Notes: generated by a model not told the origin, from the sequence alone. DNA of 64,000 nt from AWTP1-13 sp963814055 (GCA_963814055.1 CAWFBJ010000014.1:248001-312000); one strand, 5' to 3'; counted from the first letter of the stretch, positions 33,675-45,759 are shown. Made by a program: numbers and translations.

Positions 33675-34751
33675 TCATGGCTGTTTAGCACGGGGCCGTA
33701 TCCGCCACACGAACGCCTCGTCCCCCCAGTCGAGGCGCGACAGCACCTCCAGCACGCAGAACCGGTCGTGTACGGCAAGCGCGCCTTCCAGCAGGCCGTT
33801 CCACGCCTCGAACACGGCAGGCGACAGCGGCTCCAGCCCGCGCATCAGGCGCCAGCTTACGCGGCGCACGAGAACAGCGTCGCCCTGTTCCGCGATCAGC
33901 GCTTCGTCGCCCTCGCCGGCCGCCAGCCGCATCATGAATTTGCCGAACGCCTCGGGGCCGCCGGGGTCGACGTCGAGCAGCGCGGCCGTCTCCTTGTAGA
34001 ACTGCGCGCCGATCAGCTTGCCGGTCACGCGGCCGAGATGCGCAGCCTCCGCCGGCCCGAAAATCTCGGCCAGCCGCGGCAGGCCGGAGCGGATGTATTC
34101 CATCGCGTAGTTGCGCTCGGCCTTCGCCAACCGCTCGGGCGGCCAGTCGGTGGCGGGCAGTTTGGGTGCCTTTGCCGGATCGAAGGGGGGCGGCAATTCG
34201 CCCGGTCGGAACTGCAGCCGCTCCTCCGGCGCGAGGTCATGGTCGTGCTCTAGGAAATAGCCGGAGAGCCCATGTTGGCCGTCGGTGGTCTGCGCGGTAC
34301 AGACGAAGCCGAGTCGGGGATTTTTCAGCGAAACACCATTCTGGGCGTACCAGCCGTGCAGGAAGGCCCGCGATACCTCGCTGGGCGCGCCGCAAATGCT
34401 TGCACCCGGATAGATCCAGCGCGGCGGCACGAAATTGATCCAGGCCTTGCGGTCGCTTTCGCGCATGAACTCGACCATGACGCCGCCGATACTGTTGGAA
34501 AGGTAGTGGTACGCGGCGCAGGCGACGGCATCGGGCATGTCCTCGAGGCCCAGTTTGCCGAAGCTCGACAGGAACTTCTCATGGTGCTGGTGGCGAAAGA
34601 CGCGCAACACCCATTCCGCCGCATCCCGGGCGCTGCGCCGCGTGACCAGTGTAAGAATAAGTCCGGTGAAATAGGCGTGGTACAGCCCGGCAGCGGCCTG
34701 CAGGGCTCTGGCGTCGTCTCCAGGGTGTGAACGGTCGCGCGCTTGGGTCAT
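33675..34751 (-). CDS. hypothetical protein, unknown family
   Basis: A 358-residue soluble protein without a signal peptide. I do not recognise a domain. Two regions look structured: residues about 95-200 (GVMVEFMRESDRKAWINF, PPRWIYPGASIC) and 230-330 (FGPAEAAHLGRVTGKLIGAQFYKE, CVLEVLSRLDWGDEAFVWRI). Start at 34751 (ATG) or 34760 (GTG); no clear Shine-Dalgarno. Lies downstream of lldP on the same strand with a 120-base gap. Confidence 0.6.
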   Translation of the reverse strand: MTQARDRSHPGDDARALQAAAGLYHAYFTGLILTLVTRRSARDAAEWVLRVFRHQHHEKFLSSFGKLGLEDMPDAVACAAYHYLSNSIGGVMVEFMRESDRKAWINFVPPRWIYPGASICGAPSEVSRAFLHGWYAQNGVSLKNPRLGFVCTAQTTDGQHGLSGYFLEHDHDLAPEERLQFRPGELPPPFDPAKAPKLPATDWPPERLAKAERNYAMEYIRSGLPRLAEIFGPAEAAHLGRVTGKLIGAQFYKETAALLDVDPGGPEAFGKFMMRLAAGEGDEALIAEQGDAVLVRRVSWRLMRGLEPLSPAVFEAWNGLLEGALAVHDRFCVLEVLSRLDWGDEAFVWRIRPRAKQP

Positions 34752-34871
34752 GATCGGCACCGATCATAGTCCAACCAAGCCTGGGCCGTCCAAGTCCCCG
34801 CTGACGCATTCACCCTGTGCTCCGCGTCAGCCCGGCCCGGTGCGAGCTGACGCCGTCGGCTGGTCCTGCTG

Positions 34872-36531
34872 CTAGTGAAGAACCATGCCTGTGAACACGT
34901 AGGCCTGCAGCATGACGAGGCAGCCGACCAGGCAGGCAAGCGCGATCGAATGCCAGAACACGAAGCGTAGGATCGACCCCTCGTGCCCGAACCAGTTGGT
35001 GGCGGTGGACGCCACCACGATCGACTGCGCGTCGATCATCTTGCCCATGACGCCGCCGGATGAGTTGGCGGCCGCCATCAGGATCGGCGACAGGCCCAAT
35101 TGCTCGGCCGTGATTTTCTGCAGATTGCCGAACAGTACGTTGGAAGCGGTGTCGGATCCCGTCAGCGCCACCCCGAGCCAGCCGAGCAGCGTGCCGAAGA
35201 AGGGATAGAGCACGCCGGTGCCTGCAAACGCGAGGCCGAGCGTGGCGTCGATCCCCGAATAGCGGGTGAGCGTGCCGATCGCCAGCATGGCTGCGATGGT
35301 GATGAGCGAAGCCAAAGTCACCCTTATCGTTTTGGCGTACGCCGTCACCAGCCGCACTGGACCGAAGCCCATCAGGACCCCCGAGATGATTGCCGCGATC
35401 AGCATGCCTGAGCCCGTATAGGTCAGCCACGTGAACGAGAAAACGGCGCCCTCGGGAGTCGGCTTGGCGGCGACCGGTGGCACCTTCTGGATCAGGTTGT
35501 GCAGCTCCGGAACCGGATAGCTCCAGGTGGCGTACGGATTGACCAGAGCCTTGAACCAGCCCGTGCCCCAGATCAGCAAAACCGCGCAGACGATGATCCA
35601 CGGCATGAGCGAGAACCACACCTCTGCCGTTGTCGGGGCTACGCTGCTCTTTGGTTTGGGCGGGGCCATGGTCGCGGCCGAACTCGTCGCGGCTGCGCAG
35701 CGCCGGCGACGTCCAGACTTCGGGGGGCTGCCACACCTTCAGGAACAGGATGAGGCAGGCCATCGAGGTCAACGACGCGCCGATATCGACGATCCACGGA
35801 TTGATGTAGTTGGAGATCAGGAACTGAGGCACGGCAAACGACACGCCGGTGACCAGAATTGCCGGCCAGACCTGCATCATGCCGCGGAAACCGGCGAACA
35901 CCCAGATCAGCCAGAACGGCACGATCAGCGAGAAGAACGGCAGCTGTCGCCCGACCATCGCACCCAGCACAGACGGGTCGAGACCGGTGACGCTCGCGAG
36001 ACCCGCGATCGGCGTGCCGAGCGCACCGTAGGCCACGGGCGCGGTGTTGGCGATCAGGGAAAGGCCGGATGCTGCGAGCGGCGAAAAACCGAGTCCAATC
36101 AGGATCGCGCCCGTGACGGCCACCGGCGTGCCGAACCCCGATGCGCCTTCAAAAAACGCACCAAAGGAAAATGCGATCAGCAGGAGCTGCAGACGGCGGT
36201 CCGCGGAGACACTGCCGATCGTCGTCTGAAGCGTCTCGAATGTGCCCTTCTCTACCGTGAGCCGGTACAGAAAGAGGACGTTGAGAATGATCCAGCCGAT
36301 GGGGAAGAAGCCCGTGACGGCGCCGAGGATCGATGCGCGGATAGCGAGGCCAGCCGGCATCGTGAACGCGAACACCGCGACCGCAATCGCAACCAGCAGC
36401 ACAGCGATGGCGGCGATAGGGGCCTTGACCTTGTTCGATGCGATCAGGGCCAGCAAGGTGACAACCGGCAGCGCAGCGGCAATGGTCGAAAGCACGGCAT
36501 TGCCAAACGGATTGTAGACCTGATTCCACAT
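34872..36531 (-). CDS. lldP: L-lactate/glycolate permease, frame broken once
   Basis: LctP/LldP-family permease of about 552 residues after removing one extra base near 35680. N-terminal half: MWNQVYNPFGNAVLSTIAAA, FGAFFEGASGFGTPVAVTGA, a signature of the family. C-terminal half in the shifted frame: GWLGVALTGSDTASNVLFGN and SGGVMGKMIDAQSIVVASTA. About 12-14 membrane helices. Imports lactate or glycolate with protons. The 2-hydroxyacid dehydrogenase gene 265 bases upstream on the same strand fits a hydroxyacid pathway. Confidence 0.88.
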
Positions 36532-36796
36532 GAGCGGTTCCTCCTGGCCGCCGCCCTTTGGGCTGCGTACGGCGCGGAAGCAATCACGGCACTTTTGTGC
36601 TGTCGACGGGGGAAGGCCGTCCGCTCCTGCGCCGGGCCCTGCGACTAAAGGCTAGAAGCCGGCTGTCAAATGGAGGCAAAGAAATCACAAGTCGACGAGC
36701 ATCTGCCGCGACGGTTCTCATCTCACAATATCGAGAGGTTGGGCAGGAAGAGCCGAGCGTGCGTCTGTAGATGCGAGCCAGGCCCGCCAAGCCGTC

Positions 36797-37795
36797 TCAG
36801 AACATGGCCGCGTGCACCCGGTCGGGCGGATTGTGCCCGTCGAGGAACGTCTTGATGTTGATGATGACCTTCTCGCCCATGTCGATGCGGCCTTCCAGGG
36901 TGGCCGACCCCATGTGCGGGAGGGCCACCACGCTGGCGCAGGCCAGCAGCTTGGGATTGACGGCGGGCTCGTTCTCGAACACGTCGAGACCCGCGCCCGC
37001 AATCTGTCCTGCCTCGAGAAGACGCGCCAGTTCGTTTTCGTCGATCACCTCGCCGCGCGCCGTGTTGACGATGTAGGCGGTCGGCTTCAGCAGCTTCAGG
37101 CGCCGGGCCGAGAGCAGGTGATAGGTGGCAGGCGTATGCGGGCAGTTGACCGAGACGATATCCATGCGCGCGAGCATCTGGTCGAGGCTGTCCCAATAGG
37201 TCGCCTCCAGGTCCTGCTCGATGTCCTCAGCCACCCGGCGCCGGTTGTGGTAATGGATCTGCAGCCCGAACGCCTTGGCCCGGCGCGCCACCGCCTGGCC
37301 GATGCGGCCCATGCCGATAATGCCGAGCCGCTTGCCGAAGATGCGATGGCCCAGCATCCAAGTGGGAGACCAGCCGGTCCAGGTCTTGCGCGTGTCCTTC
37401 AGCAGGGCGGTGCCCTCTGCGAGCCGGCGTGGCACGGCCAGGATGAGCGCCATCGTCATGTCGGCGGTGTCTTCGGTGAGCACGCCCGGCGTGTTGGTGA
37501 TGATGATGCCGCGCACGCGCGCGGTATCCAGGTCGATGTTGTCCACGCCGTTGCCGAAATTGGAGATCAGTTTGAGCTGTGGACCAGCCTGGGAAATCAG
37601 CGCGCGGTCGATGCGGTCGGTGACGGTGGGTACCAGCACATGCGCGGTCTTGACGGCCTCCACCAGCTCCGATGGGCTCAAGGGTTTGTCGTCGACATTG
37701 AGGCGCGCGTCGAACAGCTCGCGCATGCGCGTTTCCACGGCCTCCGGCAGCTTGCGCGTAACGATCACCAGGGGTTTTTTGGACGGTGTCGGCAT
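36797..37795 (-). CDS. D-2-hydroxyacid dehydrogenase (glyoxylate/hydroxypyruvate reductase-like)
   Basis: A 332-residue NAD(P)-dependent dehydrogenase. NAD-binding motif GIIGMGRIGQAVARR near residue 155 followed by HYHNRRR (basic residues after strand 2 suggest NADPH), the substrate Arg in VNTARGEVID and catalytic His in LPHMGSAT near 290. Closest to GyaR-type glyoxylate reductases / D-glycerate dehydrogenases. ATG at 37795. Upstream of the lactate/glycolate permease on the same strand. Confidence 0.88.
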   Translation of the reverse strand: MPTPSKKPLVIVTRKLPEAVETRMRELFDARLNVDDKPLSPSELVEAVKTAHVLVPTVTDRIDRALISQAGPQLKLISNFGNGVDNIDLDTARVRGIIITNTPGVLTEDTADMTMALILAVPRRLAEGTALLKDTRKTWTGWSPTWMLGHRIFGKRLGIIGMGRIGQAVARRAKAFGLQIHYHNRRRVAEDIEQDLEATYWDSLDQMLARMDIVSVNCPHTPATYHLLSARRLKLLKPTAYIVNTARGEVIDENELARLLEAGQIAGAGLDVFENEPAVNPKLLACASVVALPHMGSATLEGRIDMGEKVIINIKTFLDGHNPPDRVHAAMF

Positions 37796-37977
37796 GGCAA
37801 CACGAGCTCGTCGGTGGTTGAATAGGCGGCCTGGACGCCCACGATAGAATGAGCCCTGTCTAACAGATACCGTGGCGATGACAAAAGAACCTTAATGGTT
37901 GTGCCTTGAGCCTTGACAAGTCGTCTGTTGCTCAGGGACTTGATCCCGACCGCCAAATCGTGCTTTGGGCCCCGAGT

Positions 37978-38556
37978 ATGTGCAAACTCGGCCCGAGCCG
38001 CCGCCGTGGGTGGTTCTCACACAGGTTCTTTGTCGGATGCTTGCTGGGCGCCGCCGTCGTTTTCGTGGCCGCGTCGGGTGCCAAGGCACAGGCAGTGCCG
38101 GATGCACCGCGCACCAACGGTTTGCAGATCCCGCGCTACGCGAGCCTGAAAGCCGACCGCGTGTCGCTGCGCCAGGGTCCCGGCGCGGAGCATCCCACGG
38201 CCTGGGTATTCAAGCGTACGGGGCTGCCTGTCGAGATCATCGAGGAAATCGAGGTTTGGCGCAAAGTTCGCGACTCGGGCGGCACTGAGGGATGGGTGCA
38301 CATGAGCCTGCTGAGCAGCCGGCGTACGGCGCTGATTCTCCCGTGGGAGCTCAAGGGCGGACAGACGCAAGCCTCTGCAACACTGCGCGATGACGACCGG
38401 GAGAGCGCTCGCGCCATCGCCCAGGTCGAAGCCGGCGTACTGGCCAGCATCATCAATTGCGAAAAGGGTTGGTGCCGCATTTCGGTGGGCGACTACCGCG
38501 GGTACATAGAGCAAAGCAAGCTCTGGGGCACCTATCCCAACGAGCAGATCAAGTAG
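37978..38556 (+). CDS. exported bacterial SH3-domain protein
   Basis: About 192 residues. A basic start (RRRGWFSHR) then a hydrophobic stretch ending in AKA-QA forms a signal peptide. The mature protein has an SH3-like fold: YASLKADRVSLRQGPGAEHP, WRKVRDSGGTEGWVHMSLL, and a second half repeat ending GDYRGYIEQSKLWG. Such proteins bind peptidoglycan or other envelope parts. ATG at 37978 chosen because it places the signal peptide at the N terminus; a TTG at 37906 is possible. Confidence 0.8.
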   Translation: MCKLGPSRRRGWFSHRFFVGCLLGAAVVFVAASGAKAQAVPDAPRTNGLQIPRYASLKADRVSLRQGPGAEHPTAWVFKRTGLPVEIIEEIEVWRKVRDSGGTEGWVHMSLLSSRRTALILPWELKGGQTQASATLRDDDRESARAIAQVEAGVLASIINCEKGWCRISVGDYRGYIEQSKLWGTYPNEQIK

Positions 38557-38583
38557 TGGCGGAAGGTCGCGTCGGCGGTGGCC

Positions 38584-38985
38584 CTACTTGGGCACCAACC
38601 GTACAACGACGTCGATGTGCGAGATCTTGAGGTCTTCCGGCGGCTCCGGCAGTCCGTCGACCCGGATGGTGTCGCCCGGAATGTCCATCAGCTTGCCGTC
38701 GCCTTCGATGAAATAGTGGTTGTGGTTCGACGTGTTGGTGTCGAAATACGCGCGCTGGCCGCCGATTGCGATCTCCCGGAGCAGGCCCGCACGCTTGAAC
38801 TGATGCAGCGTGTTGTAGACCGTGGCCAGCGACACGCGCTCGCCGGAGTGGACGGCCTCTTCATGCAGAATTTCAGCCGTCACGTGCCTGTCGCCCGCAC
38901 CAAACAGCAACGTTGCCAGCGCCACGCGCTGACGCGTCGGACGCAACCCGGCACGCCTGAGCAGCTTGCTGGTATCCATTCCCAT
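38584..38985 (-). CDS. irr: iron response regulator Irr (Fur family)
   Basis: A 133-residue Fur-family repressor/activator that responds to haem status in Hyphomicrobiales. The DNA-binding domain reads LLRRAGLRPTRQRVALATLLFG, then VTAEILHEEA and VSLATVYNTLHQFKRAGLL; the dimer domain has YFDTNTSNHNHYFIE with the His cluster. No Cys-Pro haem regulatory motif is present at the N terminus, unlike Bradyrhizobium Irr. Start is uncertain (38985 ATG, or upstream GTG/TTG). Divergent from fabA, an arrangement typical of this order. Confidence 0.9.
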   Translation of the reverse strand: MGMDTSKLLRRAGLRPTRQRVALATLLFGAGDRHVTAEILHEEAVHSGERVSLATVYNTLHQFKRAGLLREIAIGGQRAYFDTNTSNHNHYFIEGDGKLMDIPGDTIRVDGLPEPPEDLKISHIDVVVRLVPK

Positions 38986-39262
38986 CGAAGGGTGCACGGC
39001 GGATCTTTCCAATAGTCGCAAAGACTATCCCGCCGCACGGGCCATCGCCGCACGGCAATTCGTCTCACAGCCTTCCAACCGATGGCAATTTTGAGTATAT
39101 CCGGGTCCAGGAGAGCCCGCAACGGCAGCCCGGTGGCGCTTTAACACGCTTCCAGGGCGGAACACGGGCTTTTGGCCTGCCAGCGGGTGTGATAGGAACA
39201 CCCTTGCTACGAGCGGGGCAAAAGTGCGCGCGAAAGCGCCAGCGTGGGGTAAAATCAGGGCT

Positions 39263-39799
39263 ATGGCGGAGCGCCCCACAAGCTACGACTACGAGCAACT
39301 GCTAACTTGCGGCCGGGGCGAGCTGTTCGGGGCGGGCAACGCCCAGTTGCCGCTGCCGCCGATGCTCATGTTCGACCGCATTTCCAGCGTCACTGCCACG
39401 GGGGGCGCGCACGGCAAAGGCCAGATCGTGGCAGAGCTGAAGGTTGCGGGGAACCCGGCCCTCGACTGGTTCTTCGCCTGCCATTTCAAAGGCGATCCGG
39501 TTATGCCGGGGTGCCTGGGCGTGGATGCGCTGTGGCAGCTGACGGGCTTCTACCTTGGCTGGCTGGGCGTGGCCGGCAAGGGCCGTGCGATCGGTGTCGG
39601 GGAAGTCAAGTTCAGCAGCATGGTTACGCCCGAGGTCAAGACGGTGCAGTATGTCATCGATTTCAAGCGGGTGATCCTGCGCAAGCTCAAGCTGGCGATC
39701 GCCGACGGGGTCGTGATGGCTGACGGCAAGGTGGTCTTTCAAGCATCCGACTTGCGCGTTGGAGTGTTTGAAGCAGGTGCGCAGCCCGTCGCGGGATGA
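39263..39799 (+). CDS. fabA: 3-hydroxydecanoyl-ACP dehydratase/isomerase FabA
   Basis: A 178-residue hotdog-fold enzyme that makes the cis-3-decenoyl-ACP branch point of unsaturated fatty acid synthesis. Catalytic His74 in ACHFKGDPVMPG and Asp88 in LGVDALWQL match His70/Asp84 of E. coli. ATG at 39263 gives MAERPTSYDYEQLL, the family start. First gene of fabA-fabB-fabI, divergent from irr. Confidence 0.96.
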   Translation: MAERPTSYDYEQLLTCGRGELFGAGNAQLPLPPMLMFDRISSVTATGGAHGKGQIVAELKVAGNPALDWFFACHFKGDPVMPGCLGVDALWQLTGFYLGWLGVAGKGRAIGVGEVKFSSMVTPEVKTVQYVIDFKRVILRKLKLAIADGVVMADGKVVFQASDLRVGVFEAGAQPVAG

Positions 39800-39873
39800 G
39801 TCCGCACAATGGCGCTGAGCGAGTTTCTCGACACGGAAGGCGGCGACACGACGATGCGAAGTGAGGTTTTGCA

Positions 39874-41103
39874 ATGAGGCGTGTGGTCGTCACCGGCATG
39901 GGCGTCGTGTCCTCGATCGGTAACAACACTCAGGAAGTTCTGGCGTCCCTGAGAGAGAGTAAGTCGGGGATCGTGCGCGCCGAGAAATATGCCGAGCTCG
40001 GGTTCCGCTGCCAGGTGCACGGGGCTGTGAACCTGGAGTGGGAACCGATGGTTCCGCGCAAGCCTCGGCGCTTCATGGAGGCTGGCATCGGCTGGAACTA
40101 CATTGCCATGGATCAGGCCATCCGCGACGCGGGGCTCGAGGCTGGCGATGTCGTCAACGAGCGCACGGGCATCGTCATGGGGTCGGGCGGTCCTTCGACC
40201 CATGCCATCGTGCGTGCCGCCGACATCACGCGTGAGAAAGAGCCGAAAAAGGTCGGGCCATTCGAGGTGCCGAAGGGAATGTGCTCCGGGCCGTCGGCCG
40301 CGCTCGCCACGGCTTTCCAGATCAAGGGCACCAACTATTCGATTTCTTCCGCCTGCGCGACTTCGGCCCACTGCATCGGTAACGGTGCGGAGCTCATTCA
40401 GTGGGGCAAGCAGGACGTCGTGTTTGCCGGCGGCTGCGAGGAGCTCGACTGGACGTTGTCCGTGCTGTTCGATTCCATGGGCGCCATGTCGACGAAGTAC
40501 AACGCGACGCCCGCCAGGGCGAGCCGGGCCTACGACAAGAACCGCGACGGTTTTGTCATTGCCGGCGGTGCCGGCGTGGTCGTGCTCGAAGAGCTCAGCC
40601 ATGCCAAGGCGCGCGGCGCCAAGATCTATGGCGAGGTCGTCGGCTACGGCGCCACCTCCGACGGCCATGACATGGTCGCACCTTCCGGGGAAGGTGCAGT
40701 GCGCTGCATGCGCATGGCCATGAAGGGCAATGACGGCAAGGGTGTCGGCAAGGTCGGCTACATCAATCCGCATGGGACCGCGACGCCGGTTGGCGACAAG
40801 GTCGAGATCGAAGCCATCCGCGAGGTCTTCGGCAACGACATGCCGCCGATCTCCTCGACGAAGTCGCTCACTGGCCATTCGCTGGGTGCCGTAGGCGTGC
40901 AGGAAGCCATCTTCGCGTTGCTCATGATGAACAACGGTTTCATCTGCGAGAGCGCCAATATCGACGAGCTGGACCCGGACTTTGCCGGAGTGCCCATCGT
41001 CTTGAAGCGTCAGGACGACGTCGCGCTAAATTGTGTCATGTCCAACAGCTTCGGCTTTGGCGGCACCAACGCGACTCTGATCTTCCGGCGCCACGACGCT
41101 TAA
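39874..41103 (+). CDS. fabB: 3-oxoacyl-ACP synthase I FabB
   Basis: A 409-residue condensing enzyme. It has the start RRVVVTGMGVVSSIGNN, catalytic Cys in SISSACATSAHCIGNG, and the His pair in NPHGTATPVGD and SLTGHSLGAVG, with the terminal GFGGTNATLIF. Elongates unsaturated acyl chains after FabA. Gap of 74 bases from fabA. Confidence 0.96.
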   Translation: MRRVVVTGMGVVSSIGNNTQEVLASLRESKSGIVRAEKYAELGFRCQVHGAVNLEWEPMVPRKPRRFMEAGIGWNYIAMDQAIRDAGLEAGDVVNERTGIVMGSGGPSTHAIVRAADITREKEPKKVGPFEVPKGMCSGPSAALATAFQIKGTNYSISSACATSAHCIGNGAELIQWGKQDVVFAGGCEELDWTLSVLFDSMGAMSTKYNATPARASRAYDKNRDGFVIAGGAGVVVLEELSHAKARGAKIYGEVVGYGATSDGHDMVAPSGEGAVRCMRMAMKGNDGKGVGKVGYINPHGTATPVGDKVEIEAIREVFGNDMPPISSTKSLTGHSLGAVGVQEAIFALLMMNNGFICESANIDELDPDFAGVPIVLKRQDDVALNCVMSNSFGFGGTNATLIFRRHDA

Positions 41104-41218
41104 GGCGGGGAACGGCTCAGGAGACGAATCGCCGAAGCTTTCCTGCGGGGGAAGGTCAGGCCTTGGGGCAGCGTGCCCGGATCTTGCGAGTGCCAGCTCT
41201 TACGAGTGGATAACGGCT

Positions 41219-42088
41219 ATGACGAACAAAGATATCGCCCAACCCGGCCCCCTGATGGCGGGCAAGCGTGGCCTCATCATGGGTGTCGCCAACGAACGCT
41301 CGATTGCCTGGGGCATCGCCCGCGTGCTGGCCGGCCAGGGCGCCAAGCTCGCCTTCACCTACCAGGGTGACGCCTTCGGCCGCCGCGCCATACCGCTCGC
41401 CAACTCGGTGAACTCCGACATCATCGTCAGCTGCGACGTGGGCGATCTCAAGAGTGTCGACAACGCTTTCGCCGAGATCGAGAAGACTTGGGGCAGCCTC
41501 GATTTCGTGGTGCATGCACTGGCCTTCTCTGATCGCCGCGAACTCCAGGGGCGCTACTCTGATACATCGCGGGAGAACTTCACCAATACCATGGTTATCT
41601 CCTGCTTCTCCTTCACGGAGGTGGCCAAGCGTGCCGGTGCGCTGATGCCCAACGGCGGTTCCATGCTGACGCTGACCTACGGCGGATCGCAGCGCGTGGT
41701 GCCGTCCTACAACGTGATGGGTGTCGCCAAGGCCGCGCTGGAAGCCAGCGTGCGGTATCTGGCGGCGGACTTCGGTCCGCAGGGCATTCGCGTCAACGCG
41801 CTTTCGGCGGGACCCATGCGCACGCTTGCCGGAGCGGGCATCTCGGATGCGCGCGCCATCTTCAACTTCCAGGGCGAGCATTCACCCATGCAGCGCACGC
41901 CGACGCTGGACGAGGTCGGAGGAGCCGGTCTCTACCTGCTGTCGCCGCTGTCGGGCGCGGTCACCGGCGAGGTGCATTACGTCGACTGCGGCTACAACGC
42001 AGTGGCCATGCCCACCCTGGAATCGCTGAAGGAGCAGGAGCAGCGGGCTTCGGCTGCCGGCAAGTCTCCGCCGCAGGCCGCGGAGTGA
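41219..42088 (+). CDS. fabI: enoyl-ACP reductase FabI
   Basis: A 289-residue NADH-dependent enoyl-ACP reductase closing the fatty acid cycle. The atypical SDR pattern is clear: GLIMGVANERSIAWGIA, VHALAFSDR, and the catalytic Tyr-x6-Lys in SYNVMGVAKAALE; the C terminus has VDCGYNAVAMP. Same strand as fabA and fabB; probably part of the same regulon or operon, though 115 bases separate it from fabB. Confidence 0.96.
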   Translation: MTNKDIAQPGPLMAGKRGLIMGVANERSIAWGIARVLAGQGAKLAFTYQGDAFGRRAIPLANSVNSDIIVSCDVGDLKSVDNAFAEIEKTWGSLDFVVHALAFSDRRELQGRYSDTSRENFTNTMVISCFSFTEVAKRAGALMPNGGSMLTLTYGGSQRVVPSYNVMGVAKAALEASVRYLAADFGPQGIRVNALSAGPMRTLAGAGISDARAIFNFQGEHSPMQRTPTLDEVGGAGLYLLSPLSGAVTGEVHYVDCGYNAVAMPTLESLKEQEQRASAAGKSPPQAAE

Positions 42089-42153
42089 GATCGGCGGAAT
42101 AGATCACGGGGCTCTTGATTTGCGCGGATGCTCCGGCCGTGGCATCTGGAACC

Positions 42154-42999
42154 ATGATCGGCGTTTTCGATTCAGGCCACGGGGGCCTCACCGTTGTCCG
42201 CGCTCTTGTCGAGCGCTTTCCGCGCGCTGCCTTTGTCTATCTCGGCGATCACGCCAATGTGCCTTATGGAGACCGGGCCTCCGACGAGATCGTAGCGCTC
42301 ACCCGCAATGGCGTTGCCGCGCTGTTCCGGCATGGCTGCAAGCTGGTGCTGCTCGGGTGCAATACGGCAACCTGCGTTGCTGCCCGCACTTTGCAGAAGG
42401 ATTGGCTCGGTGTCAGCGGATGGCCCGGCCGCAATATCCTCGGCATCGTCGCGCCTACGGTCGAGGCCGCCACCCAGACGCCCTGGGCGGTAATGACGCC
42501 GCAGTATCCGCAGAAATACAATACCGACCTGGTCGCCGTGTTCGGCACCACCAGAACGATCGCCTCGCACGCCTATCCGGAAGAGATCCGCAAACGCTGT
42601 CCGCAGGTGACGGTGGTGCAGCAGACCTGCGCGGAGTTGGCAGGCGCCATCGAACAGGGTGTGCCCGAAGCTGAGCTCGACGGCTTGGTGGAGCGCGGTG
42701 TGACGGCGCTGCTGGCGCAAACGGAGGGCGCGCCGCCGCATCGGGCGATCCTCGGCTGCACGCACTATCCGCTGGTGGAGCACCTGTTCCGCCGCCACCT
42801 TCCCCCCTTCACCCGCCTCCTGTCGCAGCCGCAAGTGGTGGCTGACAGTCTTGAAGACTATCTCACGAGGCATCCGCACTATGTTGGCGATTCGATCGCG
42901 CCGCCCGTCCTGCTGACCACGGGCGATCCTTCGCGCGTCGATGCCACGGCCCGCATCTTCTGGCCCGCGGCGCCGCCCTTCGGTCATTTGCCGATGTAG
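42154..42999 (+). CDS. murI: glutamate racemase
   Basis: A 281-residue cofactor-independent racemase supplying D-glutamate for peptidoglycan. It opens MIGVFDSGHGGLTVVRAL; the catalytic cysteines are in LLGCNTATC and LGCTHYPLVE. PYGDRA and the DSLEDYL tail are also typical. ATG at 42154 is the family start. Convergent with csoR, stops four bases apart. Confidence 0.92.
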   Translation: MIGVFDSGHGGLTVVRALVERFPRAAFVYLGDHANVPYGDRASDEIVALTRNGVAALFRHGCKLVLLGCNTATCVAARTLQKDWLGVSGWPGRNILGIVAPTVEAATQTPWAVMTPQYPQKYNTDLVAVFGTTRTIASHAYPEEIRKRCPQVTVVQQTCAELAGAIEQGVPEAELDGLVERGVTALLAQTEGAPPHRAILGCTHYPLVEHLFRRHLPPFTRLLSQPQVVADSLEDYLTRHPHYVGDSIAPPVLLTTGDPSRVDATARIFWPAAPPFGHLPM

Positions 43000-43002
43000 C
43001 TG

Positions 43003-43287
43003 CTAGCGCTGGCTGCGGGCCAGCACGTCCATGAGCTCGGCGACTTTACGGCGCTGCTCGGCGGCGTTGCCGCTCTTTATCGCGTGCTCGACGCAATGCG
43101 CCACGTGATCGCGTAGAATTTCCTCCTCCACGCGGCCGAGCGCTGCCCGCACCGCCGCGATTTGCGTGACGATATCGATGCAGTAGCGCTCCTCGTCGAC
43201 CATGCGCGCCAAGCCTCGCACCTGTCCCTCGATGCGGCTCAGTCGCTTGCGGCAGGATGTCTTGCTGGCTTGCTGCATCGTTGACAT
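43003..43287 (-). CDS. csoR: CsoR-family copper-sensing repressor
   Basis: A 94-residue all-helical metalloregulator. The opening KRLSRIEGQVRGLARMVDEERYC is diagnostic; Cys in RYCIDIV and the His/Cys pair in HVAHCVEHA complete the Cu(I) site. It should repress copA and itself until Cu(I) binds. Its start codon lies inside the first of two perfect palindromes shared with the copA promoter. Confidence 0.9.
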   Translation of the reverse strand: MSTMQQASKTSCRKRLSRIEGQVRGLARMVDEERYCIDIVTQIAAVRAALGRVEEEILRDHVAHCVEHAIKSGNAAEQRRKVAELMDVLARSQR

Positions 43288-43307
43288 ATACCCCCTAGGG
43301 GTATATG
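43285..43307. promoter_or_regulatory. CsoR operator 1
   Basis: Perfect inverted repeat CATATACCCC-CTA-GGGGTATATG. Covers the csoR start codon; TTGACA at 43281-43286 and TATATG at 43302-43307 may be the copA promoter, which the repressor would occlude. Confidence 0.8.
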
Positions 43308-43318
43308 TGGTCAAGAAG

Positions 43319-43335
43319 ATACCCCGCCGGGGTAT
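43319..43335. promoter_or_regulatory. CsoR operator 2
   Basis: Perfect inverted repeat ATACCCC-GCC-GGGGTAT; same arm sequence (TACCCC/GGGGTA) and spacer length as operator 1, centre 31 bases away. Confidence 0.8.
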
Positions 43336-43357
43336 AGGAGCGTTTTGCCGATGAAGC

Positions 43358-45715
<2,358 letters not shown>

Positions 45716-45759
45716 GGCGCCAGCCTGTATCGTCGTGGATGGAGTCCGCGTGCAGCAGC

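Noticed and set aside
38985..39263. An Irr iron-control element between irr and fabA
   Set aside because: I could not find a convincing TTTAGAA-like inverted repeat there.
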